From NCBI RefSeq assembly GCF_030548205.1, contig NZ_JAUORV010000009.1, forward strand, positions 62,001 to 126,000: DNA of 64,000 nucleotides, in the 5' to 3' direction. Positions 47,755 to 57,123 of the stretch are shown here, in pieces (the first letter of the stretch is position 1; the number at the start of each line of letters is the position of its first letter). Under the pieces are notes generated by a model, which saw only the letters and a program-made list of their open reading frames with translations, was not told the DNA's origin and did no database searches. Source of the DNA: Aliiglaciecola sp. 3_MG-2023. Lineage in GTDB: Bacteria > Pseudomonadota > Gammaproteobacteria > Enterobacterales > Alteromonadaceae. The translations under genes were made by a program, and so were the position numbers.

Positions 47755-48582
47755 TTAGCTTTTACGTCTGCGAGCTGCGCCAGCAAGACCTAGAAGACCA
47801 AGGCTCAATACCGCTAAGCTTGAAGGCTCAGGGATTTGGAATGAAAGAGAACCGTCATGGTTACCTGTAAGTGTATAAGTACCGTCACCGTTATTAACAG
47901 TTGTAACATCTGCAGGGTTAGTATTAAAGTCAATGAATTCAAAGATATCAACCATGTTGCCTAAAAGATCAGTCATTGAACCATCAGCAAAGTTAAATAC
48001 ATCACCAGCAGCAACACCGTTAACAGACCCAGCGCCAACCGAACTAACTAAAGTTTTAAGAGATGGACCACCTAAACTTTGAGTCACAGTTAGCAAATCA
48101 ACACTAAACAACTCTATAAAGTCAGTAGTTGCACCCATACCACTATCATAGTAGAAAAATGTAACGTCGCCAGACGTATAGTCAGTTGCTAGAGCTGGGC
48201 CAAGTGAACCAGATAAAGAGAACTGAAAGGTAACACCCCAAGGAGAACCAATATCATTATCGCTTGGTCCACCAAAAACAGGAGATGGGCTTAAATCTGA
48301 AAACAAGTTAGTTTGTACTGATAAAAGATCACCATCAACAAAACCACCCATAGTTGATATAGCATCGCCATTATCAGGGCCGTTACCATCTGAATCAGTA
48401 ACAAGAGTTACAGACTCATACTTGAAAAGTGCTTCATCTACCCAACCAGTAGTAGTTGCGCCAGCAGCTGTGTTTGCGTTGCCGCCGAAATCTATACCAG
48501 CGTCAATGTAAAATTGGTCAGCGAAGGCAACAGTTGAACTTGTTGCTAAAATGATCCCTGCCAATACGGATTTAGTTTTCAT
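47755..48582 (-). CDS. PEP-CTERM sorting domain protein
   Basis: A 275-residue exported protein with a signal peptide (MKTKSVLAGIILATSSTVAFA) and a complete C-terminal sorting signal: the PEP motif in IPEPSSLAVLSL, a hydrophobic helix, then RRRKS. Exosortase cuts such a signal and transfers the protein to the surface matrix. The body is rich in Asp, Gly, Ser and Thr and poor in cysteine. The start at 48582 is preceded by GGAGATAA; an upstream frame would add a non-signal leader. A sigma-54 promoter lies about 80 bp upstream. No other PEP-CTERM protein is in this window. Confidence 0.93.
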   Translation of the reverse strand: MKTKSVLAGIILATSSTVAFADQFYIDAGIDFGGNANTAAGATTTGWVDEALFKYESVTLVTDSDGNGPDNGDAISTMGGFVDGDLLSVQTNLFSDLSPSPVFGGPSDNDIGSPWGVTFQFSLSGSLGPALATDYTSGDVTFFYYDSGMGATTDFIELFSVDLLTVTQSLGGPSLKTLVSSVGAGSVNGVAAGDVFNFADGSMTDLLGNMVDIFEFIDFNTNPADVTTVNNGDGTYTLTGNHDGSLSFQIPEPSSLAVLSLGLLGLAGAARRRKS

Positions 48583-48662
48583 ATCATTATCTCCATTGCT
48601 CTTAACATTTTTAGTGTTGTAAAGTAGCAAACGTTGCCACCCTTACTTGTTACTCTACACAA

Positions 48663-48678
48663 TGCACTTCCCGTGCCA
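48663..48678 (-). promoter_or_regulatory. Sigma-54 promoter of the PEP-CTERM gene
   Basis: On the minus strand TGGCACGGGAAGTGCA has the -24 TGGCACG and -12 TGCA elements with exact GG-N10-GC spacing. Transcription should begin near 48650, giving a leader of about 68 nt. This fits the known link of PEP-CTERM genes to PrsK/PrsR and sigma-54. Confidence 0.88.
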
Positions 48679-48771
48679 AAAAATAAACCGCTGATTTTAA
48701 TAGCTTTTTTAAAACATCGAACTAGTAAGTGTTAAAAAATCCGACACTTTTTTTAGGCGAAGCACTAAATA

Positions 48772-51438
48772 TTATAGCTGGCTCTTCTGGGCTTCTTCGT
48801 AGTGAATACGGTAAGTTTGATTGCTCGGCTCAAGATCAAAGGCTTTTTTACTCACCTCAATCGCTTTTTCAACGTTTCCATTCTTTAGCAATGCAACACC
48901 AAGGGTATCTAACAACTTAGGGTTTTGGGGGCGTAATACAACTGCACTTTCTGCATATTTGACTGCTTTTGACGTCTCGCCAGTTATTCCATGTAGCCAA
49001 CTCAAATTATTTAACACCATAAAATTTTCAGGCAGTGACTTTAAAACAATCTCATAGTGAAATATGGCTTTCTCAGGCATAGAATCCATGTATCGCTCGG
49101 CTAAAAAAGCACGAGTATTAAGGTCTGTCGGAACTTTAACTAAGTGTTTTTCGAGAACCGCGAAACTATCACTAACTTGATTAAGGTTAAGTTTTGCATC
49201 AGCTATTAGTAAAGCCATTCGTCCATCTAGACTCGCATCATATGCTGACTCCAACAACGGAATAGCGTTTTTGAAGTCTTTTTGTGCAAAATAAATCTGA
49301 CCTTCCAGTCCTTTTACTATGCTATTGGATTTAACCTTTTCTGGTAAGTTAGTTAACAACCTCTGTGCTACCAGTACCTTACCAATAGCTAAACTATAAT
49401 GTACTTCCATCACTCGGAATTCACCATCTTCATTATGGAAGCTAAGTGCTCGCTTGACGGTATCTAATGCACTAGAAAAATCTTTAATTTTATCATTGAT
49501 ATGCACTGCTGCTAACCAAGGCTCTCTGCGGTTTGGCTCTAATTGTTGCCAGCGAGAATATACATTGAGTGCATCTTTAGGTTTGTCTAAAGCCAGATAA
49601 CTATCAGCTTGTCCCTTCCAAAAGAAAAGAGGCATATCTTTAATTGGTTCGATACTTTCGAGAATCGTGAGGGCTTGTTGTGGCTTCCTATGTAATATTA
49701 AGGCTCTAGCATAATTAAGCTTTTTCATTAAGTCATCGGGTTGCTTCTCATAGATTGACTCAATTAAAGAGAAGGCTTCTATGGCTTCTTGATCTCCTTG
49801 CATTATTGCCTGTACGAGATAATCAAATGTCCCTTGTACATACTCTGGATTATTTTCAGCAGCACTCTTAAGTAAGCTCAGTGCTTCTTCTGGTTTCCCG
49901 TTGCTATTCGCTTCATCTGCAAAAAATTTTAACGATGCAGGATTATGAGGAGCGCGCTTAAGAATATCGTTATGAGTTTGTTTAGCTAAAACTGTTTGAC
50001 CAGATATTTCATAAATTTCTGCTAATAAATTGTAGGCGGTTACTTGTTCTGGGTCGAAAGCAATCCATTCTTTTGCAACATTAGCGGCACTCTCAAAATC
50101 TTCATCCCCTAAATACGCCTGAGCTAAAAACAATCTAGCGGTTTCAACTTCAGGATCTAATTTGATAGCTTTAATAAGGTTGTCTTTACCACTTCGATCT
50201 TCTAAAGATAACTTTAAAATGCCTATACGAGTGAGTTCTTCAGCGTTGTTAGGAACCGATTTTTTTGCCAACTCAAGCATTTCTTTGGCTTTTGAATTAT
50301 CTCCACTTTTAATTAAATCAAAGCCTGCCTGGGTAAACAATGTCACATCATTCAAGTTATAATTGCCCATACCTCCAAGCGTCTGAGCAGCATCGGTGCT
50401 ATAGCCTAAACGCAATTGAATTTCAGCAAAGAGTCTCTTTGCTGGGTGTGATTGAGGAAGTACACTCTGCACTGCGGCTAAATGGTTATGCGCTTGTTCC
50501 AACTTCTGCAGGTTATAAGAAGATACACCTGCGATAAGACGAGAAGTAGGCGAGTTAGAACCAGAAGAAATTGCTTGCTCCATCGACGTTTTTGCTGCTG
50601 AGTAGTCTTTATTATGGAATTGTACGATGCCTATGAACTCATTAAGTTTAGGGTTATCAGGCAGCTTTTTAAGCAAATCGACAGTAAGTGATTCAGCTTT
50701 ATCATATTGCTCATCTCTCAATAAAGCATCAATTAGTAAGAAGTTTCCTTGGGCATCACCCGGCTTTTGCGCAACGTATTCTGTAAAATCTTTAATAGCA
50801 GTTGCATAATCTTGTTGCTGCATACTCAGTTGCCCTTGCAACAACACCGCTTCCATAAACTTAGGATCGTCAGCCAACAACTCTTCAAGAATAATTAATG
50901 CATCTGTCACTTCACCATCGTTTAATGCGTGGTGAGCTCTTCCTAACCGGCTGTATGAAGAGTCAGGATAAAGTTCTGTGGCTCGCTTGATAGCTAATTT
51001 AGCGCGAGAAACTTCATTTTTACGGAATAAAGCCAAACCTTTATACATCTGAGCAATGGCTTCTGTTTCACTTGTCAGTCCGGTTAAACGCTCTACCTCT
51101 TGGATGATTTCATCATCTCGATGTAAGAAATTAAGTGTCCCCAAATAAAGCGGTAAAACTTCGTTTTTAAAATAGCCGCCTTCGAAGGCTATTTTAAGTT
51201 CCTTTTCCGCAGATTCAGAGTTACCACGCTGAAAATACACCGAGCCTAATAAAAATCGTGCACGCAAGTTTTTTGGATCCGATGACAGAGCGTTTTTTAG
51301 GACGATTACGGCACTTTCAGTGTCATTTTGTAAAATCGCTTTTTCTGCTTCATCGATGTATTCGGAAGGTGTTTTTTGACTACACCCCATCATTACCAGA
51401 ACAACAAGCAATACTCCGTATTTTTTAATTGAACACAT
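48772..51438 (-). CDS. prsT: PEP-CTERM system TPR-repeat lipoprotein PrsT
   Basis: An 888-residue lipoprotein (lipobox VMMGC with C19) made almost entirely of tetratricopeptide repeats from about residue 24 to the end. It matches the PrsT family found beside exosortase genes. PrsT-type proteins are thought to serve in export or assembly of exopolysaccharide and PEP-CTERM proteins at the envelope. The ATG at 51438 follows AAAGAG and starts the signal; an upstream in-frame start would add 20 residues before it. It lies downstream of wecB-wecC. Confidence 0.9.
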   Translation of the reverse strand: MCSIKKYGVLLVVLVMMGCSQKTPSEYIDEAEKAILQNDTESAVIVLKNALSSDPKNLRARFLLGSVYFQRGNSESAEKELKIAFEGGYFKNEVLPLYLGTLNFLHRDDEIIQEVERLTGLTSETEAIAQMYKGLALFRKNEVSRAKLAIKRATELYPDSSYSRLGRAHHALNDGEVTDALIILEELLADDPKFMEAVLLQGQLSMQQQDYATAIKDFTEYVAQKPGDAQGNFLLIDALLRDEQYDKAESLTVDLLKKLPDNPKLNEFIGIVQFHNKDYSAAKTSMEQAISSGSNSPTSRLIAGVSSYNLQKLEQAHNHLAAVQSVLPQSHPAKRLFAEIQLRLGYSTDAAQTLGGMGNYNLNDVTLFTQAGFDLIKSGDNSKAKEMLELAKKSVPNNAEELTRIGILKLSLEDRSGKDNLIKAIKLDPEVETARLFLAQAYLGDEDFESAANVAKEWIAFDPEQVTAYNLLAEIYEISGQTVLAKQTHNDILKRAPHNPASLKFFADEANSNGKPEEALSLLKSAAENNPEYVQGTFDYLVQAIMQGDQEAIEAFSLIESIYEKQPDDLMKKLNYARALILHRKPQQALTILESIEPIKDMPLFFWKGQADSYLALDKPKDALNVYSRWQQLEPNRREPWLAAVHINDKIKDFSSALDTVKRALSFHNEDGEFRVMEVHYSLAIGKVLVAQRLLTNLPEKVKSNSIVKGLEGQIYFAQKDFKNAIPLLESAYDASLDGRMALLIADAKLNLNQVSDSFAVLEKHLVKVPTDLNTRAFLAERYMDSMPEKAIFHYEIVLKSLPENFMVLNNLSWLHGITGETSKAVKYAESAVVLRPQNPKLLDTLGVALLKNGNVEKAIEVSKKAFDLEPSNQTYRIHYEEAQKSQL

Positions 51439-51533
51439 ATGTTTCTCTTTAACGTTGGTATGAAATTTAATAAACAAGAAGACCCTTAAAAGGGTCAAAC
51501 TATGATGATGTTAGCATTGAAATAGCTCAACAA

Positions 51534-52775
51534 CTAGGCAATTAACCCACTAGAATCTATTAGTACTTTGGTATTTAAATGGGTTTTATCAAGACCTTTA
51601 AATTGCTTATGATTAACTAATACAACCACGATATTTGCCTGCTCTAACGCTGAATCAATGGGTAGCAATTCTATATCTGCAGCAACCAGTTTTTCGGGTA
51701 AGGCTTTTATATTAGGCTCAACAGCAAGCACCTTACCTAAGCCCATTTGCGCTAATTTAAGGGTAATGTCTAGTGCAGGGCTTTCACGCAGATCATCAAT
51801 ATCGGGTTTAAACGCTAATCCCAGACATGCGATAACCGGCCGTTTAAATTCGTCAGCAGCTTTTTTTATTTTATCAATGACAAATCCCGGTTTACCGTCA
51901 TTCACTTCCCTAGCGGTGCGGATCATTCTGGCAGTTTTCGGGGCTGAATCTACGATAAACCATGGGTCAACAGCTATACAGTGTCCACCGACACCTGGCC
52001 CTGGCGTTAAGATATTTACCCTTGGATGGCGGTTCGCTAAAGCGATTAGGTCCCAGACATTAATGTGCAACTCGTCGCATATCATCGACAGCTCGTTAGC
52101 AAATGCAATATTCACATCGCGGAAGCTGTTTTCAGTGAGCTTTGCCATTTCCGCCGTCCGAGCAGTGGTTTTTAAACAATTACCACGCACAAAAATATCG
52201 TAAAGCTCAATGGCTTTATCACTACATTCAGCAGACATCCCGCCGATAATGCGGTCATTTGATACCAGTTCTTCTAATACTCGTCCTGGCAATACTCGTT
52301 CTGGACAATGTGCAACAAACATATCAGGCTCTTGACTACTATGCCCAGGAAAGTGCAAATCTGGACGTAATGCCTGTAACCAAGCTGTCAGCTTTTCTGT
52401 TGCCCCCACCGGTGATGTTGACTCTAAAACGATTAAATTGCCTTTTTCTAACACAGGAGCAATGGCATTAGCGGCTTTTTCAATAAAACTTAAATCAGGT
52501 TTTTTACCTTCTTTAAAGGGGGTCGGTACGGCTATCATAAAAGCGTCAGCGGGTTCAGGTGTAAGAGAAGCTCGAAGTTTCCCCATGGTCACAGCTGCTT
52601 GAACAACCATATCTAAGTCTGGCTCCACAATATGAACCTTACCTTGATTAATTGTATCAACGGCTTTTTCAGAAACATCTATACCAATGACTTCGACACC
52701 ACGAGAAGCTATTACCGCGGCGGTGGGCAAACCAATATAACCCAAACCAATAACTGAAACTTTAGCAAATGCCAT
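51534..52775 (-). CDS. wecC: UDP-N-acetyl-D-mannosamine dehydrogenase WecC
   Basis: A 413-residue nucleotide-sugar dehydrogenase of the WecC group. The Rossmann start is VIGLGYIGLPTAAVIASRG, and the catalytic cysteine lies in GPGVGGHCIAVDPWF. It oxidises UDP-ManNAc to UDP-ManNAcA. It follows wecB after 9 bp and comes 95 bp before prsT. A hairpin GACCC/GGGTC in the prsT-wecC gap is not followed by a clear T run, so read-through into prsT is likely. It differs in group from the TviB-like enzyme upstream. Confidence 0.93.
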   Translation of the reverse strand: MAFAKVSVIGLGYIGLPTAAVIASRGVEVIGIDVSEKAVDTINQGKVHIVEPDLDMVVQAAVTMGKLRASLTPEPADAFMIAVPTPFKEGKKPDLSFIEKAANAIAPVLEKGNLIVLESTSPVGATEKLTAWLQALRPDLHFPGHSSQEPDMFVAHCPERVLPGRVLEELVSNDRIIGGMSAECSDKAIELYDIFVRGNCLKTTARTAEMAKLTENSFRDVNIAFANELSMICDELHINVWDLIALANRHPRVNILTPGPGVGGHCIAVDPWFIVDSAPKTARMIRTAREVNDGKPGFVIDKIKKAADEFKRPVIACLGLAFKPDIDDLRESPALDITLKLAQMGLGKVLAVEPNIKALPEKLVAADIELLPIDSALEQANIVVVLVNHKQFKGLDKTHLNTKVLIDSSGLIA

Positions 52776-52784
52776 GTTTATCCC

Positions 52785-53909
52785 TTAGTTATTTATTATT
52801 AAATTCGCTATTCTTTGACATGCTTTCCCATCTCCGTATGGATTATGGGCAAAAGACATGGCCTGATACGCTTTTTCATCATTTAATAGCGAAAACGCAT
52901 TTTCAACTATTTTGTTGTAATCTGTTCCAACCAATTTAACTGTTCCAGCTTCTACGGCTTCAGGCCTTTCGGTTGTGTTACGCATTACCAAAACCGGTTT
53001 GCCAATGGATGGAGCTTCTTCTTGTACTCCTCCAGAATCGGTAAGAATAATGTGTGCCCGACTCATTAGGTAAACAAAAGGAAGATAATCTTGAGGGTCG
53101 ATTAAAAATACATCTGGCGTGTTGGCAAGTAAACGATTGACGGGTTCTTGTACATTTGGATTTAAATGCACCGGATAAAGAACTTGAACATCTTCTTGTT
53201 CAGCCAGGGTTTTTAGCGCTCTACAAATATTTTCAAAACCATCACCGAAGCTCTCACGTCGATGTCCGGTAACCAATATAAGCTTTTTAGTTGGATCTAA
53301 GAATTCGAAACGGCTGGCTAGTTCACGGTTTAAAGAGTTATCAGTGGTAATTTTACTTTCGACTTGAATCAACGCATCGATAACCGTATTCCCTGTCACA
53401 AAAACAGAATCCGAAGATATATTCTCTGCCAACAAATTAGCTTCAGCTTTTGGAGTAGGAGCAAAATGCAATTTTGTGAGTGCCCCAGTCAACTTACGGT
53501 TAATTTCTTCAGGCCAAGGGCTATAAATATCCCCGGTCCGAAGCCCAGCTTCTACATGACCTACTGGTATGCGTTGATAAAAAGCAGCTAAAGAGGCGGC
53601 AAAGGTGGTTGTGGTATCACCATGAACTAAAATAAGGTCGGGTTTAGCTTGACTAAACACATCCCGTAATCCCAACAATGCTCTGGTGGTAATATCATAG
53701 AGATCTTGCCCTGGCTGCATTAAATCTAAATCAAAATCAGGGGTAAGTTCAAAAAGCGATAATACTTGATCAAGCATTTGTCGGTGTTGCGCTGTAACAC
53801 AAACAGAAACATTTAATTCACTGTGCTTTTTAAGTTCAATTGCCAACGGCGCCATTTTAATAGCTTCGGGACGAGTCCCAAACACCAGCATGATATTTTG
53901 ATATTTCAT
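52785..53909 (-). CDS. wecB: UDP-N-acetylglucosamine 2-epimerase
   Basis: A 374-residue non-hydrolysing 2-epimerase that converts UDP-GlcNAc to UDP-ManNAc, the substrate of the following WecC. The opening [17 protein letters not shown] and the segments [28 protein letters not shown] and [19 protein letters not shown] are family marks. It lies 26 bp after the acyl carrier protein gene, so the acyl carrier and sugar genes are in one transcript. Confidence 0.95.
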   Translation of the reverse strand: MKYQNIMLVFGTRPEAIKMAPLAIELKKHSELNVSVCVTAQHRQMLDQVLSLFELTPDFDLDLMQPGQDLYDITTRALLGLRDVFSQAKPDLILVHGDTTTTFAASLAAFYQRIPVGHVEAGLRTGDIYSPWPEEINRKLTGALTKLHFAPTPKAEANLLAENISSDSVFVTGNTVIDALIQVESKITTDNSLNRELASRFEFLDPTKKLILVTGHRRESFGDGFENICRALKTLAEQEDVQVLYPVHLNPNVQEPVNRLLANTPDVFLIDPQDYLPFVYLMSRAHIILTDSGGVQEEAPSIGKPVLVMRNTTERPEAVEAGTVKLVGTDYNKIVENAFSLLNDEKAYQAMSFAHNPYGDGKACQRIANLIINN

Positions 53910-53935
53910 AATGACTCTTTAGTAATAGGAGAGAA

Positions 53936-54178
53936 TTAAACTTTGGTTTCAACGAATCCGCACAATGCTCCAAAGGTTTCAAATATATCTGCACTTATTT
54001 CATCATCATCCACTTCAACACCAAAGGTATCTTCAATAGACGTTAACACTGTTACCACAGCCATCGAATCAAATTCAGGAATTGCTCCCAGTAGAGGTGT
54101 ATCCTCATCAAATTCAACATCACTAGATAATTGTAAAACATCAATTAAAATTTCTTTCACAGACGCGGCTGTATTCAT
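53936..54178 (-). CDS. Acyl carrier protein
   Basis: A small acidic carrier of 80 residues with phosphopantetheine serine S38 in EFDSMAVVTVL and acidic helix IEDTFGVEVDDDEIS. The ATG at 54178 gives the usual carrier length, although the ribosome site before it is close; the ATG at 54223 adds 15 residues. It is divergent from the exosortase-associated acyl-CoA ligase, a typical pair. The ligase could load it directly, and the LuxI-like acyltransferase could use its product. This pairing is inferred. Confidence 0.85.
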   Translation of the reverse strand: MNTAASVKEILIDVLQLSSDVEFDEDTPLLGAIPEFDSMAVVTVLTSIEDTFGVEVDDDEISADIFETFGALCGFVETKV

Positions 54179-54311
54179 ACTCTCAGTACCTGTATTATTG
54201 TATTTTTTAGATAGATCGTACATAAACTTCTATCATCCGTTGATGTATTGTTCCATTATTTAAAGTAATAAGAAATAGTTGCAACCCATAAACAAGAGAT
54301 TAGTATTAAAA

Positions 54312-55889
54312 ATGGTAACGTTTTTTGATGAGTTAGTATCTGAATCCGCGAAGCAATATGCTCAAAAGTCTGCTTTAATTTTCAAACGAACGAAAATGTC
54401 ATACGAAGAACTTGAAAGCAATATTTTAAAATTAGCCTCAGGTCTCCAATGCATTGGCGTTAAACGCCATGATCGCGTTGCAGTTTTCTTACCTAAATTA
54501 CCTGAAACTATTATTAGTCTATTCGCCATAAGTCGAGCAAATGGCGTGTTCGTGCCAGTAAACTCGGTTTTGAAAGGCCCCCAGGTACGACACATCTTAA
54601 ACGACTGCGACGTGAAAGTTTTAATGACTAGCAGTGATAGGCTCAAATCCCTAGAGCCAGTATTATCAAACTGCCCTGCCCTGCAACGAGTGATTCTAAC
54701 TGACAAGCTACCCAACTTTAGTATTGAAGGGATAGAATTCAGCCTATTTTCGGATTTAGAAACTAAGCCATTAACGCATGTGCATCGCACTGACAATGAT
54801 ATGGCTGCAATCTTGTATACCTCGGGAAGTACCGGTAGACCTAAAGGGGTTGTATTGTCGCACCGAAATATTGTTGTAGGTGCAATTAGCGTCGCCGAGT
54901 ATGTTGAGAATGATCAATCAGATGTACTTTTAGCGCTGCTACCTTTGAGTTTTGATTATGGATTAAGCCAGATTACTACCGGCTTTTTGCGTGGCGCAAC
55001 CGTAGTGTTAATGGACTACTTTTTGGCGGGTGATGTAGTCAAAGCAATGGCCCAACACAAAGTCACCGGACTAGCTGCTGTGCCCCCACTTTGGCAACAA
55101 TTAATGAAAGCGAAATGGACAACAGAAGCAACTGAAAATTTGCGTTACTTCACTAATTCTGGTGGCGCTATGCCACAAGTAACCTTAAATGTTATTCGTG
55201 CTACATTTCCCCAAGCTAAACCATATTTAATGTACGGTTTAACCGAAGCATTTCGCAGTACCTATTTGGATCCTGCCTTAGTCGATGAAAAAATTGGCTC
55301 AATGGGCAAAGCCATTCCTAATGCTGAAGTCATGGTTGTGCGTGAAGATGGCACTGAATGTGATGTTGATGAACCAGGTGAATTGGTGCACCGAGGCCCC
55401 CATGTTAGTCTAGGATATTGGAATGATCCGGCCAAAACTGCAGAACGATTCAAACCCGTGCCTGCTCAGTTAAACGGATTAGTATTGCAAGAAATGGCTG
55501 TTTGGTCGGGAGACACTGTTAAGCGAGACGCTGAAGGTTTCCTATATTTTGTCGGCCGTAAAGATGAAATGATTAAAACCTCAGGCTATCGAGTGAGTCC
55601 AATGGAAGTTGAAGAGGCCTGCTATCAAGGATGTAGCGATATTGCTGAGGCTATCGCCAGCGGAGTAAAAGATACAGAATTAGGCCAAGCCATTACACTG
55701 CTGCTTGTGCTTAAAGAAAACGTAGAGCGGTCCGAAAAAGAGATTTTAGCTATGTGTAAAAAATCCATGCCTAATTTTATGCATCCTAAATATGTCGAAT
55801 TCAGAAGCTCCCTTCCACGCAATCCCAATGGGAAGGTTGACCGCAGTTTGCTCACTAAAGAAGTAAAGGAAAAGTACGAAAATGTCTAA
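54312..55889 (+). CDS. Acyl-CoA ligase (AMP-forming), exosortase A system-associated
   Basis: A 525-residue AMP-dependent ligase/synthetase. The ATP loop TSGSTGRPKGVVLSH starts near 170, with YGLTEAFRSTYL (A5 motif), WSGDTVKRDAEGFLYFVGR and the catalytic lysine in NPNGKVDR near the C-terminus. It matches the exosortase A-associated ligase family. The ATG at 54312 is the sensible start; a TTG at 54279 would add 11 residues. It overlaps the following decarboxylase gene by 8 bp. It probably activates an acyl or amino acid substrate for the carrier protein. Confidence 0.9.
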   Translation: MVTFFDELVSESAKQYAQKSALIFKRTKMSYEELESNILKLASGLQCIGVKRHDRVAVFLPKLPETIISLFAISRANGVFVPVNSVLKGPQVRHILNDCDVKVLMTSSDRLKSLEPVLSNCPALQRVILTDKLPNFSIEGIEFSLFSDLETKPLTHVHRTDNDMAAILYTSGSTGRPKGVVLSHRNIVVGAISVAEYVENDQSDVLLALLPLSFDYGLSQITTGFLRGATVVLMDYFLAGDVVKAMAQHKVTGLAAVPPLWQQLMKAKWTTEATENLRYFTNSGGAMPQVTLNVIRATFPQAKPYLMYGLTEAFRSTYLDPALVDEKIGSMGKAIPNAEVMVVREDGTECDVDEPGELVHRGPHVSLGYWNDPAKTAERFKPVPAQLNGLVLQEMAVWSGDTVKRDAEGFLYFVGRKDEMIKTSGYRVSPMEVEEACYQGCSDIAEAIASGVKDTELGQAITLLLVLKENVERSEKEILAMCKKSMPNFMHPKYVEFRSSLPRNPNGKVDRSLLTKEVKEKYENV

Positions 55890-57117
55890 GCCAGTTCCTG
55901 TACACGCCCCCATGGATCAATTCGACACTAAAGATCAGCACATTTTAGTGGGTGGAAAGAATCTTGACACTATAGAGGCAATACTCGATAAATCAGTGTT
56001 TTACGCCTACGATAAAAAAGTTGTAAAAGCACAAATTGACAAATTTAATCAAGCAATTCCCGATGCCATTAAATTGCATTATGCGATTAAAGCCAATCCC
56101 TACCCGCCACTAGTGAATGCCATGTGTGAATGGGTTGAAGGGTTTGACGTTGCATCACAAAAAGAAATGCTAATTGCTCTGCAGTCTGGGATGCCTGTTA
56201 AAGACATTAGCTTTGCAGGCCCAGCAAAACAAGAAGCTGAAATTAAATCCGCTATCTGTGCAGGAGTTACATTGCATGTGGAATCAGAGCTAGAGCTTTC
56301 ACGAGCCATTGAGATAGGTCAGCAAGTTGGAATATTGCCTATTATCGCCTTCCGAGTGAATCCTGCTTTTGAATTAAAAGCATCAGGTATGAAAATGGGA
56401 GGTGGTCCGAAGCAATTCGGCATTGACGAAGAGCGTCTGTTTGAATTATTGCCCACGTTAGATTACAGCAAAATACAATTTCGCGGCTTCCACATATTTT
56501 GGGGCTCTCAAAACCTCAAGCAAGATGCCATTATCGACGCGCACAACAATACGTTTGAATTGGCACAGCGCCTACTTGATGTAACACCCGTTGATGTTGA
56601 AACGGTGAATTTGGGTGGTGGCTTCGGTATCCCCTACTTTCCGGGGGAAACAAGGTTAGAACTAGCGTCAATAGGTGATAATCTCGCTGCGCTTTTATCT
56701 AAATACCCAAGCCTGGCAAGACTGGAACTGATCATAGAATTAGGCCGCTTTATTGTTGCTGAAGCGGGAATTTACGTGAGTAAAATCACTGATAAAAAGG
56801 TCTCACGGGGCCACACCTACCTAATGACCAATGGTGGCCTCCATCATCATCTTTCTAATTCAGGTAATTTTGGTCAAGTAATCCGCAAAAACTATCCAGT
56901 CGCAATAGGTAACAAAATGAACCTAGGTAAGGGCACAGAGGCCGTTACCGCCGTTGGCCCTTTGTGTACACCACTGGACACTTTAGCCGATAAAATGATG
57001 TTAACCGATCCACAAATAGGTGATTGGTTGGTAGTGTTTCAATCTGGCGCTTATGGACCAACAGCAAGCCCTCAAGACTTCCTTGGACACCCCCATGTAG
57101 TCGAAATATTACTTTAA
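55882..57117 (+). CDS. PLP-dependent decarboxylase, exosortase A system-associated
   Basis: A 411-residue fold-III PLP enzyme of the alanine racemase/diaminopimelate-ornithine decarboxylase group. The PLP lysine is K70 in HYAIKANPYP, the glycine loop is NLGGGFGIPYF, and the C-terminal GPLCTPLDTLADK motif has the active-site cysteine. It matches the exosortase A-associated decarboxylase family. The start overlaps the ligase stop by 8 bp, so both are coupled. Its amino acid substrate is unknown. Confidence 0.9.
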   Translation: MSKPVPVHAPMDQFDTKDQHILVGGKNLDTIEAILDKSVFYAYDKKVVKAQIDKFNQAIPDAIKLHYAIKANPYPPLVNAMCEWVEGFDVASQKEMLIALQSGMPVKDISFAGPAKQEAEIKSAICAGVTLHVESELELSRAIEIGQQVGILPIIAFRVNPAFELKASGMKMGGGPKQFGIDEERLFELLPTLDYSKIQFRGFHIFWGSQNLKQDAIIDAHNNTFELAQRLLDVTPVDVETVNLGGGFGIPYFPGETRLELASIGDNLAALLSKYPSLARLELIIELGRFIVAEAGIYVSKITDKKVSRGHTYLMTNGGLHHHLSNSGNFGQVIRKNYPVAIGNKMNLGKGTEAVTAVGPLCTPLDTLADKMMLTDPQIGDWLVVFQSGAYGPTASPQDFLGHPHVVEILL

Positions 57118-57123
57118 AAACTA

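Noticed and set aside
47657-47758. Short plus-strand frame of 33 codons with AGGAG before its ATG
   Set aside because: It runs through the terminator stem at 47711-47733 and overlaps the end of the PEP-CTERM gene; no recognisable protein.
48727-48754. AAGTGT/ACACTT inverted repeat followed by T run on the plus strand
   Set aside because: The stem is only six bases with an 11-base loop and no plus-strand gene precedes it; it does not end the minus-strand prsT transcript either.
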